Assembly (NCBI GenBank): GCA_900095095.1
Contig: FMBT01000451.1
Location: 1-64,000 of the forward strand
DNA: 64,000 nt
Reading direction: 5' to 3'
From: Fragilariopsis cylindrus CCMP1102
Taxonomy: Eukaryota; Bacillariophyta; Bacillariophyceae; Bacillariales; Bacillariaceae
Shown here: piece after piece, positions 11,138 through 22,779 of the stretch
How positions within the stretch are numbered: position 1 is the stretch's first letter
Layout of the letters: the number at the start of each line of letters is the position of its first letter
Made by a program: the position numbers and the translations under genes
Notes under the pieces: generated by a model
What the model was told of the DNA's origin: nothing
Seen by the model: the letters and a program-made list of their open reading frames with translations, nothing else
Database searches by the model: none

Positions 11138-13381
11138 GGCTACAATACTTCAAGTTATTGGTTCTATGTACTGCTCTTTTTCCAATGAACGAAACAATGA
11201 TCTTTCGTCAAACTACAAGAGTACAAGTACAAGCGCAATGACAATACGGTACTAGTATGTGTTTATTTCACGTTCATATCGTTTTCACATAAAATCATAA
11301 AATCTAACAAAAAAAATTAGTATGTGGAGAATGTTGATCGCTCGGCGCGGAGAAAAAAATTCGCTTGATTTCTCTTTTCCTTCTTCCCCCTCTACCTCTT
11401 TGGATTTCGAATTAGGTTGGGATGAAACATCTGATGCTACGAGCTACTAGCTAGCTATTAGCTGCTAGCTGCTAGCTAGGTGTTTGTTAAATCTCGTTGA
11501 TAAAGTAATTACTGGGGCAGGAGCTGTAGAATTACTTACCCATACGATGTGCTCAATGCTAATTAACTTATTTTTATAAATTTTCATTTTTGTTTACCAT
11601 TTTTATTGCGTGCTTTTAACATGCGTAAATACCACCGAAACACTTTATAACTGAAATCCTGTTAATGACTGTATTCACATGCAGCCTTTTGTATTCAAAT
11701 TCAAGTTTTTCTTTTTTGCTTATTCATGATTCAAAACTTGGTGTGCTCATATTATTTCTAATGCATGTGCATGTGGCACACCATGAGATCTGGATGGTAT
11801 ATTAAAATTGTGCCATTTCAAATCTAAAAGGGTGTTTGAAATGTGACAATGATGTGTAGGAACCTTACATTACAATTTTTGGTAGTAATAATACTGCTAA
11901 TAATAATACTGCTAAGGTACAACATTAGAATACATCTCTGTAACAAGTAAAACCTGCAGGCCAGATTAAGCATACCAATTGATCACCATAAGACTTCTTA
12001 TCTCAGTTGTATTGATCAATTCAATATGATTCAATATTGTAGACTGCTTTCTCTTGACAGAAATTGATATTATATTCAATATATTGATTGGTGTTAGTAG
12101 TGTTAGTACTAGTATTGGTATTAGTGGTGTTGTTGTTGTTGTTGTTGTTGTTGTTAAACTGGTGGTCACTCAATATGGCTCTAACTTTTAGACACTGTAT
12201 ATTTCCTCAATAAGAGGAGATTGTCCTATGTGAATAGCACAGACTTAAATTACCGGGTAAAGACAATGTATTTCCCCCTATCTTCTCTACAATAATTGTT
12301 ATTGGAATGTGAACTTTTAGACCATAATTTCATCATTGACACAATAATTGTAATAACATTGGTTTGGATTTGCTAAGATAAAATCCGGACCATGAGTTGT
12401 TGTTGTCAATCTTCTTGAACTGTCATAAATTCTGAAAGATCTGTGATAATAGGGATATCAAGGTAATACAAATGATACTAATGTGGGTTTTGCTGTGTGG
12501 GAGCAATTAATTGTCACTGGTTGCACATCTTTGTCATAGTAGTAATTATATTTTCCATTTGTTGCAAAGTTAGAAGATTGAGGTCCATGAATTTCTAGCA
12601 GCTCGTTATTCTTGTCAACAAACAATGAGTTGGTGACAACAGCAACAGATATGATGTAGTCATTAAATGTATCATTCTAATACCAAATGCTGCAATCAAA
12701 TGTAGTCACATATCAATCATCATCATCATGGTGGATGTGCTGAACTTCATTGGGTGAAATCTTCACCCAGAACAAAATATCCTGAGACTTTCATTAGGTG
12801 AAACCTTCGCCCAGATCAGTAAGCTGTGATTACAAAATATCCTGTTGTCAAATTGTCATTGCTAGGAGCTATCTTAGCGTTTCAATGTTGAGTCACAGAT
12901 CCTTTCGAGGCAAATTCGACGTGTAAATTCGCGTGTAATTCTCGACGTCAAAATAACACTTCCTTTTTATTTTGCACTGCGTTATTGTAGTGTGCAACCG
13001 CGAGATCGTCTCTCGAATGAAGTCGAGGGGCAAATCGTTCTCACTCTTTGATCAGCAAGACCTCACTCACTCTCACAAAATTTAAACCGCTTGCTTTTTT
13101 AAACGACACTCTAACGACTTTTTCATTTCGAAATCCTAAACGACATTCATTCACTCACGCCAACTGACCTTCAAACAACGCCACACGACAACAACTGCAA
13201 ACCTTTCCAAATCATCTTCTATTATCTCTACAGCTATATTCCCCACATATATTTTATTCTTGATTGATTGACACAGCGCTAGCTTCAAATGCGCGTAAAC
13301 AACTACAGCAACAACAACAAATCGACCACACGATTATCTGTACATCAAGAATCAACAACAACAACAACAACAACAGCAACT
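11138..13381. other. Long AT-rich spacer with simple repeats
   Basis: About 2.2 kb holds the 5' region of the myosin gene and the promoter and CAA-rich leader of the zinc/Hop2-like gene. Visible items are an AGCT-rich repeat at about 11439-11480 (agctactagctagct type), a GTT tract at 12127-12155, a duplicated hairpin at 12746-12814, and CAA repeats at about 13345-13380. The 67-codon frame at 11966-12169 is only the reverse of the GTT tract. I see no gene. Confidence 0.45.
12746..12814. repeat. Imperfect direct repeat, each unit a small hairpin
   Basis: ttcattgggtgaaatcttca at 12746 is repeated as ttcattaggtgaaacc at 12790. The first unit contains the perfect inverted repeat GGGTGAA / TTCACCC with a 3-nt loop (12752-12768). 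The second keeps the fold with G-T wobble. The string aaaatatcctg follows both copies. No function can be read from this. Confidence 0.55.
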
Positions 13382-15938
13382 ATGGCGGGACGCAAATCGA
13401 AAGCTTCTGAGAAGGGAAAAAAGGTTAGTGAATTTATTGAGAACGAAGAAGGTCAGAAAGAAGAGTTCGGGAACCAAGAAGAAGAAGAAGAAGGAGAAGA
13501 ACCAGTGAACCAAGAAGAAGAAGAAGGCGAACCAATGATACCATCATCGGAAGAAGAGGTCGAGAACCAAGAAGACGAAACAGTATTACCATCATCGGGA
13601 GAAGAGGTCGATAACCAAGAGGACGAACCGGTACTACCATCATCGGAAGAGATCGGTCGAAAAATCAAGGAAGACGAATCAGTATTACCATCATCATCAG
13701 CATCAGAAGAAGAAATCGATATCGATATCGAACCAACCAACGAGGAAAAGGAACGCGAAGAAGAAGAAGTGGCTTCAGACGGAGACGAAGAAGTCTGGGA
13801 TATTGTTCGTGTAATTCCAACGGCGGAAGAACAGGTCCAATGTCGCATGTGTAAAGAACAAGCAGTTGCACCTGGGCATCCAACAACGAACCCAACGACA
13901 TGTGGGATCTCTGTGAAACGTGTCAACTCGACGAATGTGGAGGGTGGCCCACTGGAGTTTCTCCCATCGAATATTCTACTACAAGCAGCATCGACGTCTC
14001 TCTCGACGTTGACGTCGAGGACGACGTTGACACCGCAACGGGCATTACTACTACCGTTGGTAGTAACACGATCAAGAATGACTCTTCGGTTACCGTCGCA
14101 ATTGCAAGTGTCGACGAGACGGTTAATCTTTCCAAGAATGATACTACTGTTCCAAAGAAGGTAAAGATGGTAACGGCAATAACGACACACCACCACAAGA
14201 TGTCACTACTACGGATGAAGTAGAAGTCGAGTACAAGGACGAGGACGAGGACGAGGACGACGGAGACGAATCTTTTGACTTGCGTCAAATCATCTCTCTT
14301 CAACGTTTACTATCGGGTCCACCCTTGTGCAATGGCGGCGATAGTGGAGGATGTTCTCTTCCAGCTTGCTCGGTTTGGACCTCGAGCAAAAACCAGAAGG
14401 ACAAGTGGTACTACTGTATTGACTGTCAAAAACAGGACTTTGGTGGTTGGCCACCAGCGAAAGAAATGCCTTGCGACCGTCTCGAACCGGAACACTTGAA
14501 GGTCATCGCCGAGAAGTGTTCGAAAAAAAAGAATCCAGTAATGCCTGTTCTCACCCGTTGTATCACTCCTCTTCCAAATTCTCCAAAGCCACCTAAGGGG
14601 GTTGCTTCACAGGTAGTAGCACGTGGAAAAAGGAAGCTCCAGTCACTGCCACGGGAACTGCCTCATCAAAGAATGGTGGGAAGACAAAGAAGCCTTCTAA
14701 AGAAGCCTTGGCTGTTCGTGCCAAGTGGCTTGAGATCGCTAAAAAGAATGGAGGGAATCAACTCATCCTTGACCATACGAAAGCGAAAAAAGCAATATTC
14801 ATATTCTTTTTGATGCTTTTCAACCTATGAATTTCAACGACCTTTATAAGGTACGAGCAAGCGTTGACGTTTTTCCTTGTCTTTTTTTTTGTCTTTGCTC
14901 GTTTTCTGCTTGTTTCTCATTTACTTATTTCTTAACAATCGCTTGTCTTCTTTTCCTACAATAATATTCGAAAAAAGAAATTGAAGGGGAGATTCCTTCT
15001 GCTCTTTTGACAAATTTGCTCAAGGAAATGTCAATTGGGTCAGTGGAAGAAGAACCCTCTTTCGATTCCGATGATGATGACGACGACGTCAATGGTGATG
15101 ATAACAATGAGAAAGAACAAGTCACCGATAAGAAAAAGACCAAAGGTCCTTTGGGATCTCTCATCTTCAAGCAAGGAAGAAATATCGGTTCCTGTCTCTA
15201 TTACGTCGACTATACACAGAAACCAGATATGACCGTCGACGAACGTCAATCATTGTTTGCCAAAACAGCAGCAGCAGACAACCAACACGAAATGTTGACG
15301 ACCACCCTGAAGTTCAAAACTGTCCAGACCAAACAGTTATTATCGGAACCTACCAACGACGAACTCACTACTTTATTGAGTGATTTAGAAAAGGAAACTT
15401 ATAATCTTGTGGAAAATGTCGAGGCGGCACAAGCATTGACAGTCAACGAAGCCCACAAGACCAAGTTGAAACGGAAGATCCAGAAGATCGGTGCAGCCTA
15501 TGCCAAACGCAAACGATTGTGTACCAGCGCTCTCTCAGCTTTAGAGGAAATTTCGGAGGGTACTCTAAGTTCCAGGAAAATTCTAGCTGGTGATGGACAA
15601 ATCTGGTGAGTGCAATCATATTCAATTAGTTTGTGTGTGTCGTTTAAGGCGTGTTACGTTTGTAATTACAAGAAATCACCTCACCTCACCTCACATTAAC
15701 CATTTCTCGTTTGTTATTGCTGTACTTTTATTCTATATATAGTATCGATAGTGACGAGTCAGTGAATAAGGCTGCCATAGCTTATGCGAAGGATAAGCGA
15801 GGAAATAAGGGTCGTAGTTCGATGGGCGGTATTGGTCGCAAAAAGTCGAAAGATACCCAACCATCACTTGCCGATGAAGACTTCGTCGGTGTGTCTTTGG
15901 ACGCCCACGGCTCCGTGAAACGCGTCTTTGCTGTTTGA
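13382..15938 (+). CDS. Acidic protein with two CW-like zinc fingers and a Hop2/TBPIP-like C-terminus; apparent frame breaks
   Basis: The start is MAGRKSKASEKGKK after a CAA-rich leader; an upstream in-frame ATG at 13289 only reads the leader. An acidic Glu-rich region is followed by two related Cys/Trp modules. Module 1 is QCRMCKEQAVA, then WASNNEPNDMWDLCETCQ and ECGGWP. Module 2 is CSLPACSVWTSSKNQ, then KWYYCIDCQ and FGGWP. They resemble CW-type treble-clef fingers. The C-terminal half has a winged-helix-like segment (ILFDAFQPMNFNDLY to GRNIGSCLYYVDY), a coiled coil and a KRKR helix ending GQI-CIDSDES, like the capping helix of Hop2 (PSMC3IP). There are introns at about 14851-14977 (ends uncertain) and 15606-15742. 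The reading frame steps by -1 near 13872, 14150, 14596, 14790 and at the first splice junction. A meiotic or chromatin role is inference only. Confidence 0.55.
15606..15742 (+). other. Intron in the Hop2-like gene
   Basis: GTGAGTG donor and TATATATAG acceptor, 137 bp. Splicing restores GQI-C-IDSDES in phase, which matches the conserved tail of Hop2-type proteins. Confidence 0.75.
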
Positions 15939-16277
15939 GATGAATATAGTTGCGATTATTAAACGACCTTGAACGTTCACGGGTCAGTGAAACGAAAAAT
16001 ATCTTTTGTTTCTTCAAGAGAATCACTTCAAAGATATGAATAGTTGTGATTATATACGTCAAAAGAAATTTCCCGTGGCGAATAGCGAATAGTCAATTAT
16101 CAGTTTGGAAACTATGAAATTACTATAAGTATAGACTATAGCGAATTCAATTAAAGGTATGGAATTTACTCTTTACGCTAGAGATTGGAAATAGTGAAAT
16201 AGTGTGTCAGTTTTATTAGTAACCTTATTCATTTTGTGATAGAGCATTTTGTGATAGGCGGTACTACCTTCTCAAGG

Positions 16278-16280
<3 letters not shown>

Positions 16281-16308
<28 letters not shown>
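16281..16308. repeat. (AT)n microsatellite
   Basis: Fourteen uninterrupted AT units in a spacer. Confidence 0.95.
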
Positions 16309-16311
<3 letters not shown>

Positions 16312-17205
16312 TGGTGTTATGCCGACTCACTTCATATTACTAGACATTATTAGATTGATAATACGTACAAACGATGCTATCATATTATGTTGCCTTGGTT
16401 ATGATTACTGCTCAGCGCTATGACGTTATATTGGCGGTGGCATCACCATTTCTGTATATCTTCTTCCTAATTGAATTGAATGCAGATTCTTATGAGATTC
16501 ATATGACATACTTCTAAATGTTGACCAAGACTTTCTCCTAATTAAAATCAAGAAGGGATGACTTGAACGTCATCAATAAGAGAGAGGAACACAGCCTTCC
16601 ATACTGCTTGGTGGGAGGAATGGTACAATAAAGTTGTGCTTCAAGTATAGTAAAGGCATGTCTCCACTATAGCTTATAAATTTATAAACACTAATCAATT
16701 TGCCTGGTATGAATATAGTACTTGGGGTCTGTAAATCAATAGGGAAAAATTACTAAATGGGAAATATTATAATAATACTTCCTTTCCTTGCCTTATTGCT
16801 CAGTAGCATACAATCCTGGATATCCTAAGCTGGAGTGACAATGTTGAGCTAGTTTACTCTTCTCCCTGTTCTAGCCTAACCACTATGTGTTTTATATCAG
16901 GGAGACATTAATAGCGTTTTTTGTACTGGTTGGGGTGGGGTTTGGTATCTGAAATAGAAAGTCTTTGAATGATTGGCCCTCTTTACCTTTTTCATATGCA
17001 CACATTAGATAGAGAAGAAGTTTCCATTAGCAGTTATGGTATGACTGACATGTCTAGATATGGTCATGTATAACTAGCAGAATGTCATCTTGCTTTGATA
17101 AGGCATTGTCAATGATATATGATATCTGCACACATAATGATAGCATCAACATTGCTACACTGGGCCTTTATCCAGGCTAAGTTGACATAGCAGCAGCATG
17201 GATTC

Positions 17206-17275
17206 TATACCAGCAAGATTTGATTTAGTGCCTAATAATTTATACCAGCAAGATTTGATTTAGTGCCTGATAATG
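17206..17275. repeat. 35-bp tandem duplication
   Basis: Two consecutive copies of a unit starting tataccagcaagatttgat differ only near their ends (taataattta against tgataatgta). This looks like a recent replication-slippage duplication. Confidence 0.9.
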
Positions 17276-17614
17276 TATATAACAAGGTGCCATTCAGAAC
17301 TCAATTAACTGAATCCCTTGCAAGAATAATGTTACAAAGACAAAAAAGAAGTGCAGTGAAAGAACATTGGTGGTTGGCAATATCAAAAAAAAGTTGACAC
17401 TTTGCCTTGAACTTATCAGGGTACATTACGATGTACGGTACGTACATACCGTACTGCAATACAACGTATGTTTTAATCACAAAATCATTTTTCCGGAAGA
17501 TTATCAAAAATAAATAAAACGAATGAAGAAAATAAAGATGAATTTACTAGTATTGTAAACTCATCAACATCAAATATTCAAAGCTTTCACTAATCTCAAA
17601 GTGTTGTAACGACG

Positions 17615-18084
17615 ATGAACATTCTATTAATTTTGCTGGTAGGCTGTGTCTTATTCCTTGTCAATAATTCTGGAGTCGATTGCTTGGCAAATACTTCCTC
17701 GCGAAGAGCTTTCATCGATTCTAGTGTATTATTGGTAGGATTTACTGCTCCTCAAATCGCTAAGGGATACGAAAGAAGAGGTAATTTTAGAATCCTATCA
17801 TACATGTTTGTTTTTTATAATATGCTACAATAAACAAAACTCACCGCTATAATACCCGATCCCACCCTAACAACAGATGTCGGGGCAGAAGGAAGTCGCT
17901 CAGCAGCAACGTATGCATTCAACGAACAGCATATATTACCAACAACAGATTGGAAGCTGCAGGTTTAAAGATAGATACTAAAGAGGAAGATGAAAGGAAA
18001 CTTCAAGACGCAATGAAATCATTTTCCTACGAGTCTTCAACTGGTAAGAAAAAGTCAGGAAACGGCAAGTCTAAACCCAAATAA
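17615..18084 (+). CDS. Small protein with bipartite, thylakoid-lumen-type leader; function unknown
   Basis: The ATG at 17615 opens a hydrophobic signal peptide (MNILLILLVGCVLFLV). It is followed by a second targeting segment with twin arginines and a hydrophobic run (SSRRAFIDSSVLLVGFTAP). This layout is typical of Tat-dependent thylakoid lumen proteins of diatoms. A 96-bp intron (17781-17876) joins YERR to DVGAEGSRSAATYAFNEQ. After that the frame must step by -1 near 17938 to read NNRLEAAGLKIDTKEEDERK and a Lys/Ser-rich tail (SSTGKKKSGNGKSKPK) ending at TAA 18082-18084. In the unshifted frame it stops 30 codons after the intron. The mature protein would be about 100 residues, charged and helical. 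I do not recognise the family; location is inferred from the leader alone. Confidence 0.55.
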
Positions 18085-18230
18085 TGCGGCCATCGAAATA
18101 ACGAATACTTCAAGGATGGAATCTGAGTAACAATGCTATACCGTATCCTCTTTATTTTAAATTAAGAATTCGTAATTTTCAGAAAAATAGTGTTAAAGAA
18201 CATAGCTATAACGGATCTAGTGGCCCTTTC

Positions 18231-21200
18231 TCATGGCTTATTCCCGAATGCAATGCTTTCTTCCAGTGCGATGCTAGCAGCCATTCCTGTTGGGAGAGCA
18301 AACGTATCCTCCACGTCTATTCCTCCCCAATTCATAAGTCCGTCGACAAGACTCTGCATCGACGATGTTAGAGCTTCGTGATTCTCCTTCTCAGATGTTG
18401 ATTCTCCGCTTAGCTCCTTTTCAGAAGAAGAAAAAAGTGACGATTGTGCCACTGTTGTCGACTGGACAAAAATATCTGTCTCTGATTGTACATGATCACT
18501 TCCAGAATCAAACAATTCAGATTGTAAGGGTTGAGATTGATCACTGTCAATTGCGCAGCTCTCTTTGTCTTCACTGTTAGATACATCATCAACTTCGCTT
18601 TCTTCGTCGTCACTGTTAGATACATCATTAACTTCCTCTGGGATTGGTAATGTTACCATCATTGACAAAGCTGTATCAGGCCAATTATCGCCGTTACTGA
18701 CAGAAGTCGTCGACGCCTCTTTCGGTAACCTAAGTTGTTCATGTTCAACAGCTACAATCGTACGTTTCCTTTCGTCATTTTTGTCAATGCTACCAAATAT
18801 TGTTGTTGTTGGTTCCACCTCCGGAACTTCATTAAGAAGTTCAACTTTTGGTTTTCTAATCCAAGTTTGCGTGGAAGGGATGATAGTTGAACCGACAAAT
18901 CCATCACGAAGACAAGACCAGGCATCAACCTCCCGGCGAGTTGCCTCGTGTTGAGACTTGGCATGAGCAAGGCACACCTGTAGAACTTCACGTTTTCTAT
19001 GGACGTTCCAGCATTTGACATCATGTGCCAAAGCCAGCGTCGCTCGTCGTTTCACAGTCTTTGATTCGTGCTCAACAACGGCGGCATGGATTGCATGGCT
19101 CTGTGCAATCGAGGCCCTTGTTTGGGCAACACGAGCTTCCTCGATGTTAGTGAATTTCCCCTTTTCACATACAGATTGTGCTATATTAGATGCACTTGAA
19201 GCTGCAAATTTTGCATTACCCGCTGTTCGCGCTGCACGGACTGTCGATCGAACGTCCTCAGCCGCAGAAACCGCTGAATGCGCCAAAGCTGTCTGCCAAG
19301 ATATATCTAAAAATCATGGAAGAATCCCAATGATTGTTGTTAGTCTTTCTGACACTATCCACATACGAGAATTTAAAAAAAGACATAGACACGATTCAAC
19401 TTACCGTCAATTAAAGTAAGATCACTTTCCTCAAATATCTCTCTACTCTGCTCCATACCAGAAACCCCTTTTAAAAGCGCTCGCTGTGACACAAATTTTC
19501 CTCTTAGCCCCTCCCAGGAGTCTAGGCCCCGTAAAATTTCGAGATGAAGCGAAAATCTTTCCCTTCGCGAGCGTTCTATACCGCAACTACTCGCCATACA
19601 TCTAGACAAGGTGTTGTCCACAGATCCAATTATCTCGCGAAGCTTATCAATATTCTCGTCGATTGCCATTTCTCCGATATAGACCTGTTTTTCGTCTTCT
19701 GTACTATCCATAACCAAATCATCTTGCTGAGATGGGCTACCATAACGGAACCGCGTCTCCTTTTGAACACCGGCGCTCTTTTTCACCTCACTCGCATTCA
19801 GTATCTGCCTCTCAGGTGCGGGCACCGGTAGTGGTAGGAGGTCGTATCCCTGCTCGTCTTCTTTTTCCATTAGGCAATCGGATGTAAGCTCATCTCGGAC
19901 ATACATGACGCCTTCCTCAAAAGAATCTTCTACGATGTTTTTCTCGGCGTCTTCAGAGTCATTCCGGGTCAATTCACCCCTATCATCATCAGTCCATGCT
20001 AAATTTCTTGAATTATCGAAGCTTGGTAATGATGCATGTTGCAAACGAGCACTGGCTGATGGTAGCCCTGTCGTCTCCAGGACCCCGTGGAGTTGAAGCG
20101 CTACCGCAGCCTGAGCCGCAGTTCGGACCCAAGTGAGGTTGGGTTGCATAGAGCTACCTGACCCGTGCAGACCCCAAAATGTAGAGGTTTTTACATCATC
20201 CATCTGCGGTGTTTGATCTTTGATCTCTCTAGCGGCTTGTGTATGTTCTTCCAATGATTGTTTTGCAGCTTCGAGTCCTGATTGACTTGCCTATTAACAA
20301 TTAAAGAAGATTGGTGAGAATACAAGGCACGCGACTCACACACTATGTTCACATAACACAACTTATTTATTCCTTACCTTCAAGATTGTATTCAATGGAA
20401 ACGACGTCGATAATGCGGGGTGTTCTAAAAGGTAGTTGAGATATCGTTCTAAATGTCTAGCCTTTCCAGCAGGTGAGTTGGGGTTGTAGTAGGTTTGCAT
20501 GGCGTTCATCATGGTACTTGATTTTTTAGATGAACCTTTCTCCTGATAAGGGTTAGAACTTGTTTCTGAAGTTGATAAATATCCACCCCAAAGTGATTTA
20601 ATACCATTTTTTAAGATACCAACTCCAGCTGTTGCAATACCAACCCCAGCATGTGCAAATTCAACTCCAGCGTTGGCAGCTGCAGCGATCGTACCTCCGG
20701 AAGCTACAAAGGACGAATCATCGTTTTGCGCATCCACAAATGTCCGATTTCCAGGAAAGGGAGGAAGAATTCTTCCGCACAGAGTACCACCAAATGCCTT
20801 GTGAGAAATGAATGTATCATTAAGCCACTTCATGTCTTTCATAGATCGACGAACGGTCGCCGTATCTTCGTCATCACAACCGCTTTTTATGATAGTCAAA
20901 CAAAATTCAAGTCTACTTGACGAAGAATTGGATGACAAACGTAAGGGAGAAGACCCAAATAGATCTATTTTGACGTGTTGGTCACCAACAACAGATCCAG
21001 ATGATGTATTCTTTTGTCGTCGACGTCGGCGAATTATATCATGGGCAGCGAGCAAAGAGTGGTCTAGATCTAACTCCGGCAACGGTAGACATTTTTGGTT
21101 TTCACGTTCATACTGCGCTAGTTCGTTTGCAGTCAGCTCAATGGGTGGCGCTATTGGAGGAACATTAATCATAACTAATTCGCTGCCCCGTGGTGCATTA

Positions 21201-21775
21201 CGATGTCGCATGGTTTGTTGTAGATGCCGTCCCGAGAATCTTCGTTTTGCTTCGAGGTATTGAGCTAAGGCAATAAAGCGACAAAATACCATCCATCCCT
21301 CCACACCAATTTCCATATATGCAAGTTCATCTAAATTTATACTATTATTACGTGCCGAAGCACTACAAGAAGCGACAGCCATCCATACTTCTTCAAAGGT
21401 AGGGGAGGTCCCCGGAACAGTTTGGATTACTCTATCTTCCAAATCTTCGTCACGTTTCCAGAAGACTGGACAGCGTAAGGTCATAAATTCCTCGACTATC
21501 GCCTTGGTAATATGCCCACGAGACTCAGTGTCCATAATTGAAAAAAGTCGAAGGGAAAAATCAAAATCCTTGCGACGAAATATAAGTTCATGGGTTGATT
21601 TATCCTCGAGGGAAATTTCAAGAACATAAGTGGTTTCATCTTGACCATCAACTCGGCAAAGAGATCCTTCGTGAGGAACCATAGCCTGTCTATCGTCCTG
21701 ATGATTACCTGACGATGAACTTCGAAATGAATAATTCCCAAATGAATTCTGCGAACCATTCGTAGAAAATGACAT
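18231..21775 (-). CDS. EF-hand/PX/BAR-like sorting nexin
   Basis: Three exons (21775-20378, 20290-19405, 19306-18231) join in phase to 1,119 residues. The start is MSFSTNGSQNSF at 21775; 22 upstream in-frame codons read the 5' leader. An EF-hand/EH-like helical region (IMDTESRGHITKAIVEEF) lies at about residues 80-200. A PX domain follows at about 300-460, with a conserved-looking core (KWLNDTFISHKAFGGTLCG, ILPPFPG) and a final helix (ARHLERYLNYLLEHP); a Gly/Ala-rich loop splits it. The last 500 residues carry an amphipathic helical region like the Vps5/BAR part of sorting nexins (HDVKCWNVHRKREVLQVCL, REVDAWSCLRDGF), then an acidic Ser-rich tail. The expected role is phosphoinositide binding and membrane bending in endosomal sorting. 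No frame breaks. Confidence 0.8.
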
Positions 21776-22779
21776 TATTGTATGTATTCTGTTTGTGTGT
21801 TTTGTGTGTAATTTTGTGTGTGTATGGTGTTTCACGTTAAGCAAGCGTCGAAAAAGAATTTGATAGAATTACTTTACTATGAAACCTGTGACGTAATGGC
21901 TATGATAGCGGTGCTTGAAACAAAATCCTCCAAAAACTATTCATTCAAGTTTACAGCTGTGAACCTCTGATATTTGCTGTCTGCTTGCGATGAATGCAGT
22001 CGATCGAATCTGGTATGGAATTTATGTGAAAAGACTTGGGGTGATCAATCTATTCAATATGCATGCGAAGAGTGCGTTGCTTCTTGGCAAATGTAATGAA
22101 GCATGGAAAAATCACCAGCTTTTCGTGGAACAGGAAGTTTTTTCAAGCCGAGGGTGTTGAATTAGAGGAGTCGATTCACCGATCGAATCTTGTGTAGTTG
22201 AATAGATAAACGAGAAATTCTTATTGTTCTTGTTTACTTTTTTTTATTGAAAAACACCGGTATGTATACTAGTAGTACAAAGTGTTGTTGAAAGTTTGTA
22301 CGAGTCGCAAGGTAACTAACTTAACTTAATGATGACATATGTTGATCATAAATGTTCTTTTATATATTCAAAAAAAATACCTAGCGTTGTCACTATGGTA
22401 TGTGCAGAACAGGCCCTGACAGCAATATTCTCATGTGTGCTGCTCGTTCGCATGTTTGATTTGGCCATGATTAAAAACTAGAAAAAAGAATTTGGCTCGG
22501 AGTAACCTTAGTTCGTCTAGAGTTCGTGATTCGTGATGTCACGAAAAGTTTGTTGAGTGAGTCCCACTTTTACAGCGCACGTTGCAGCAATCCAACTCGA
22601 CTCAGACGACTCAACTACAATGCACGACTGGGATTTTAAAAAATTTCCTGCTAAAACGTGTCAACGACAACAAGAAACAACTAACGTTATCCAATTCATC
22701 AACGCAACAATAAGAAAGTCGTCAAAAAGATGCACAGTAACCTCGAAAATAAATAAATAAATGAATAGAAAATCAGCCA
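21776..22779. other. Divergent promoter spacer
   Basis: Holds the 5' regions of the sorting nexin and the membrane-protein gene. A TGACGTAA motif lies about 100 bp upstream of the sorting nexin start. An upstream exon of the next gene could begin at the ATG at 22621 (MHDWDFKKFPAKTCQ), but I could not find an in-phase splice. Confidence 0.4.

Larger units (their letters stand above)
15939..17614. other. Non-coding spacer with an AT microsatellite and a tandem duplication
   Basis: 1.7 kb without a supportable gene. It contains an (AT)14 tract at 16281-16308 and a 35-bp tandem duplication at 17206-17275. The frame at 17301-17507 (minus) shows no domain and no support. Confidence 0.45.

Noticed and set aside
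11966-12169. Thr-rich 67-codon frame on the minus strand
   Set aside because: It is only the translation of a GTT/AAC microsatellite.
13453-14196. 247-codon Ser-rich minus-strand frame
   Set aside because: It is the reverse complement of Glu/Asp codon runs in the zinc-finger gene; the sense strand has the zinc modules.
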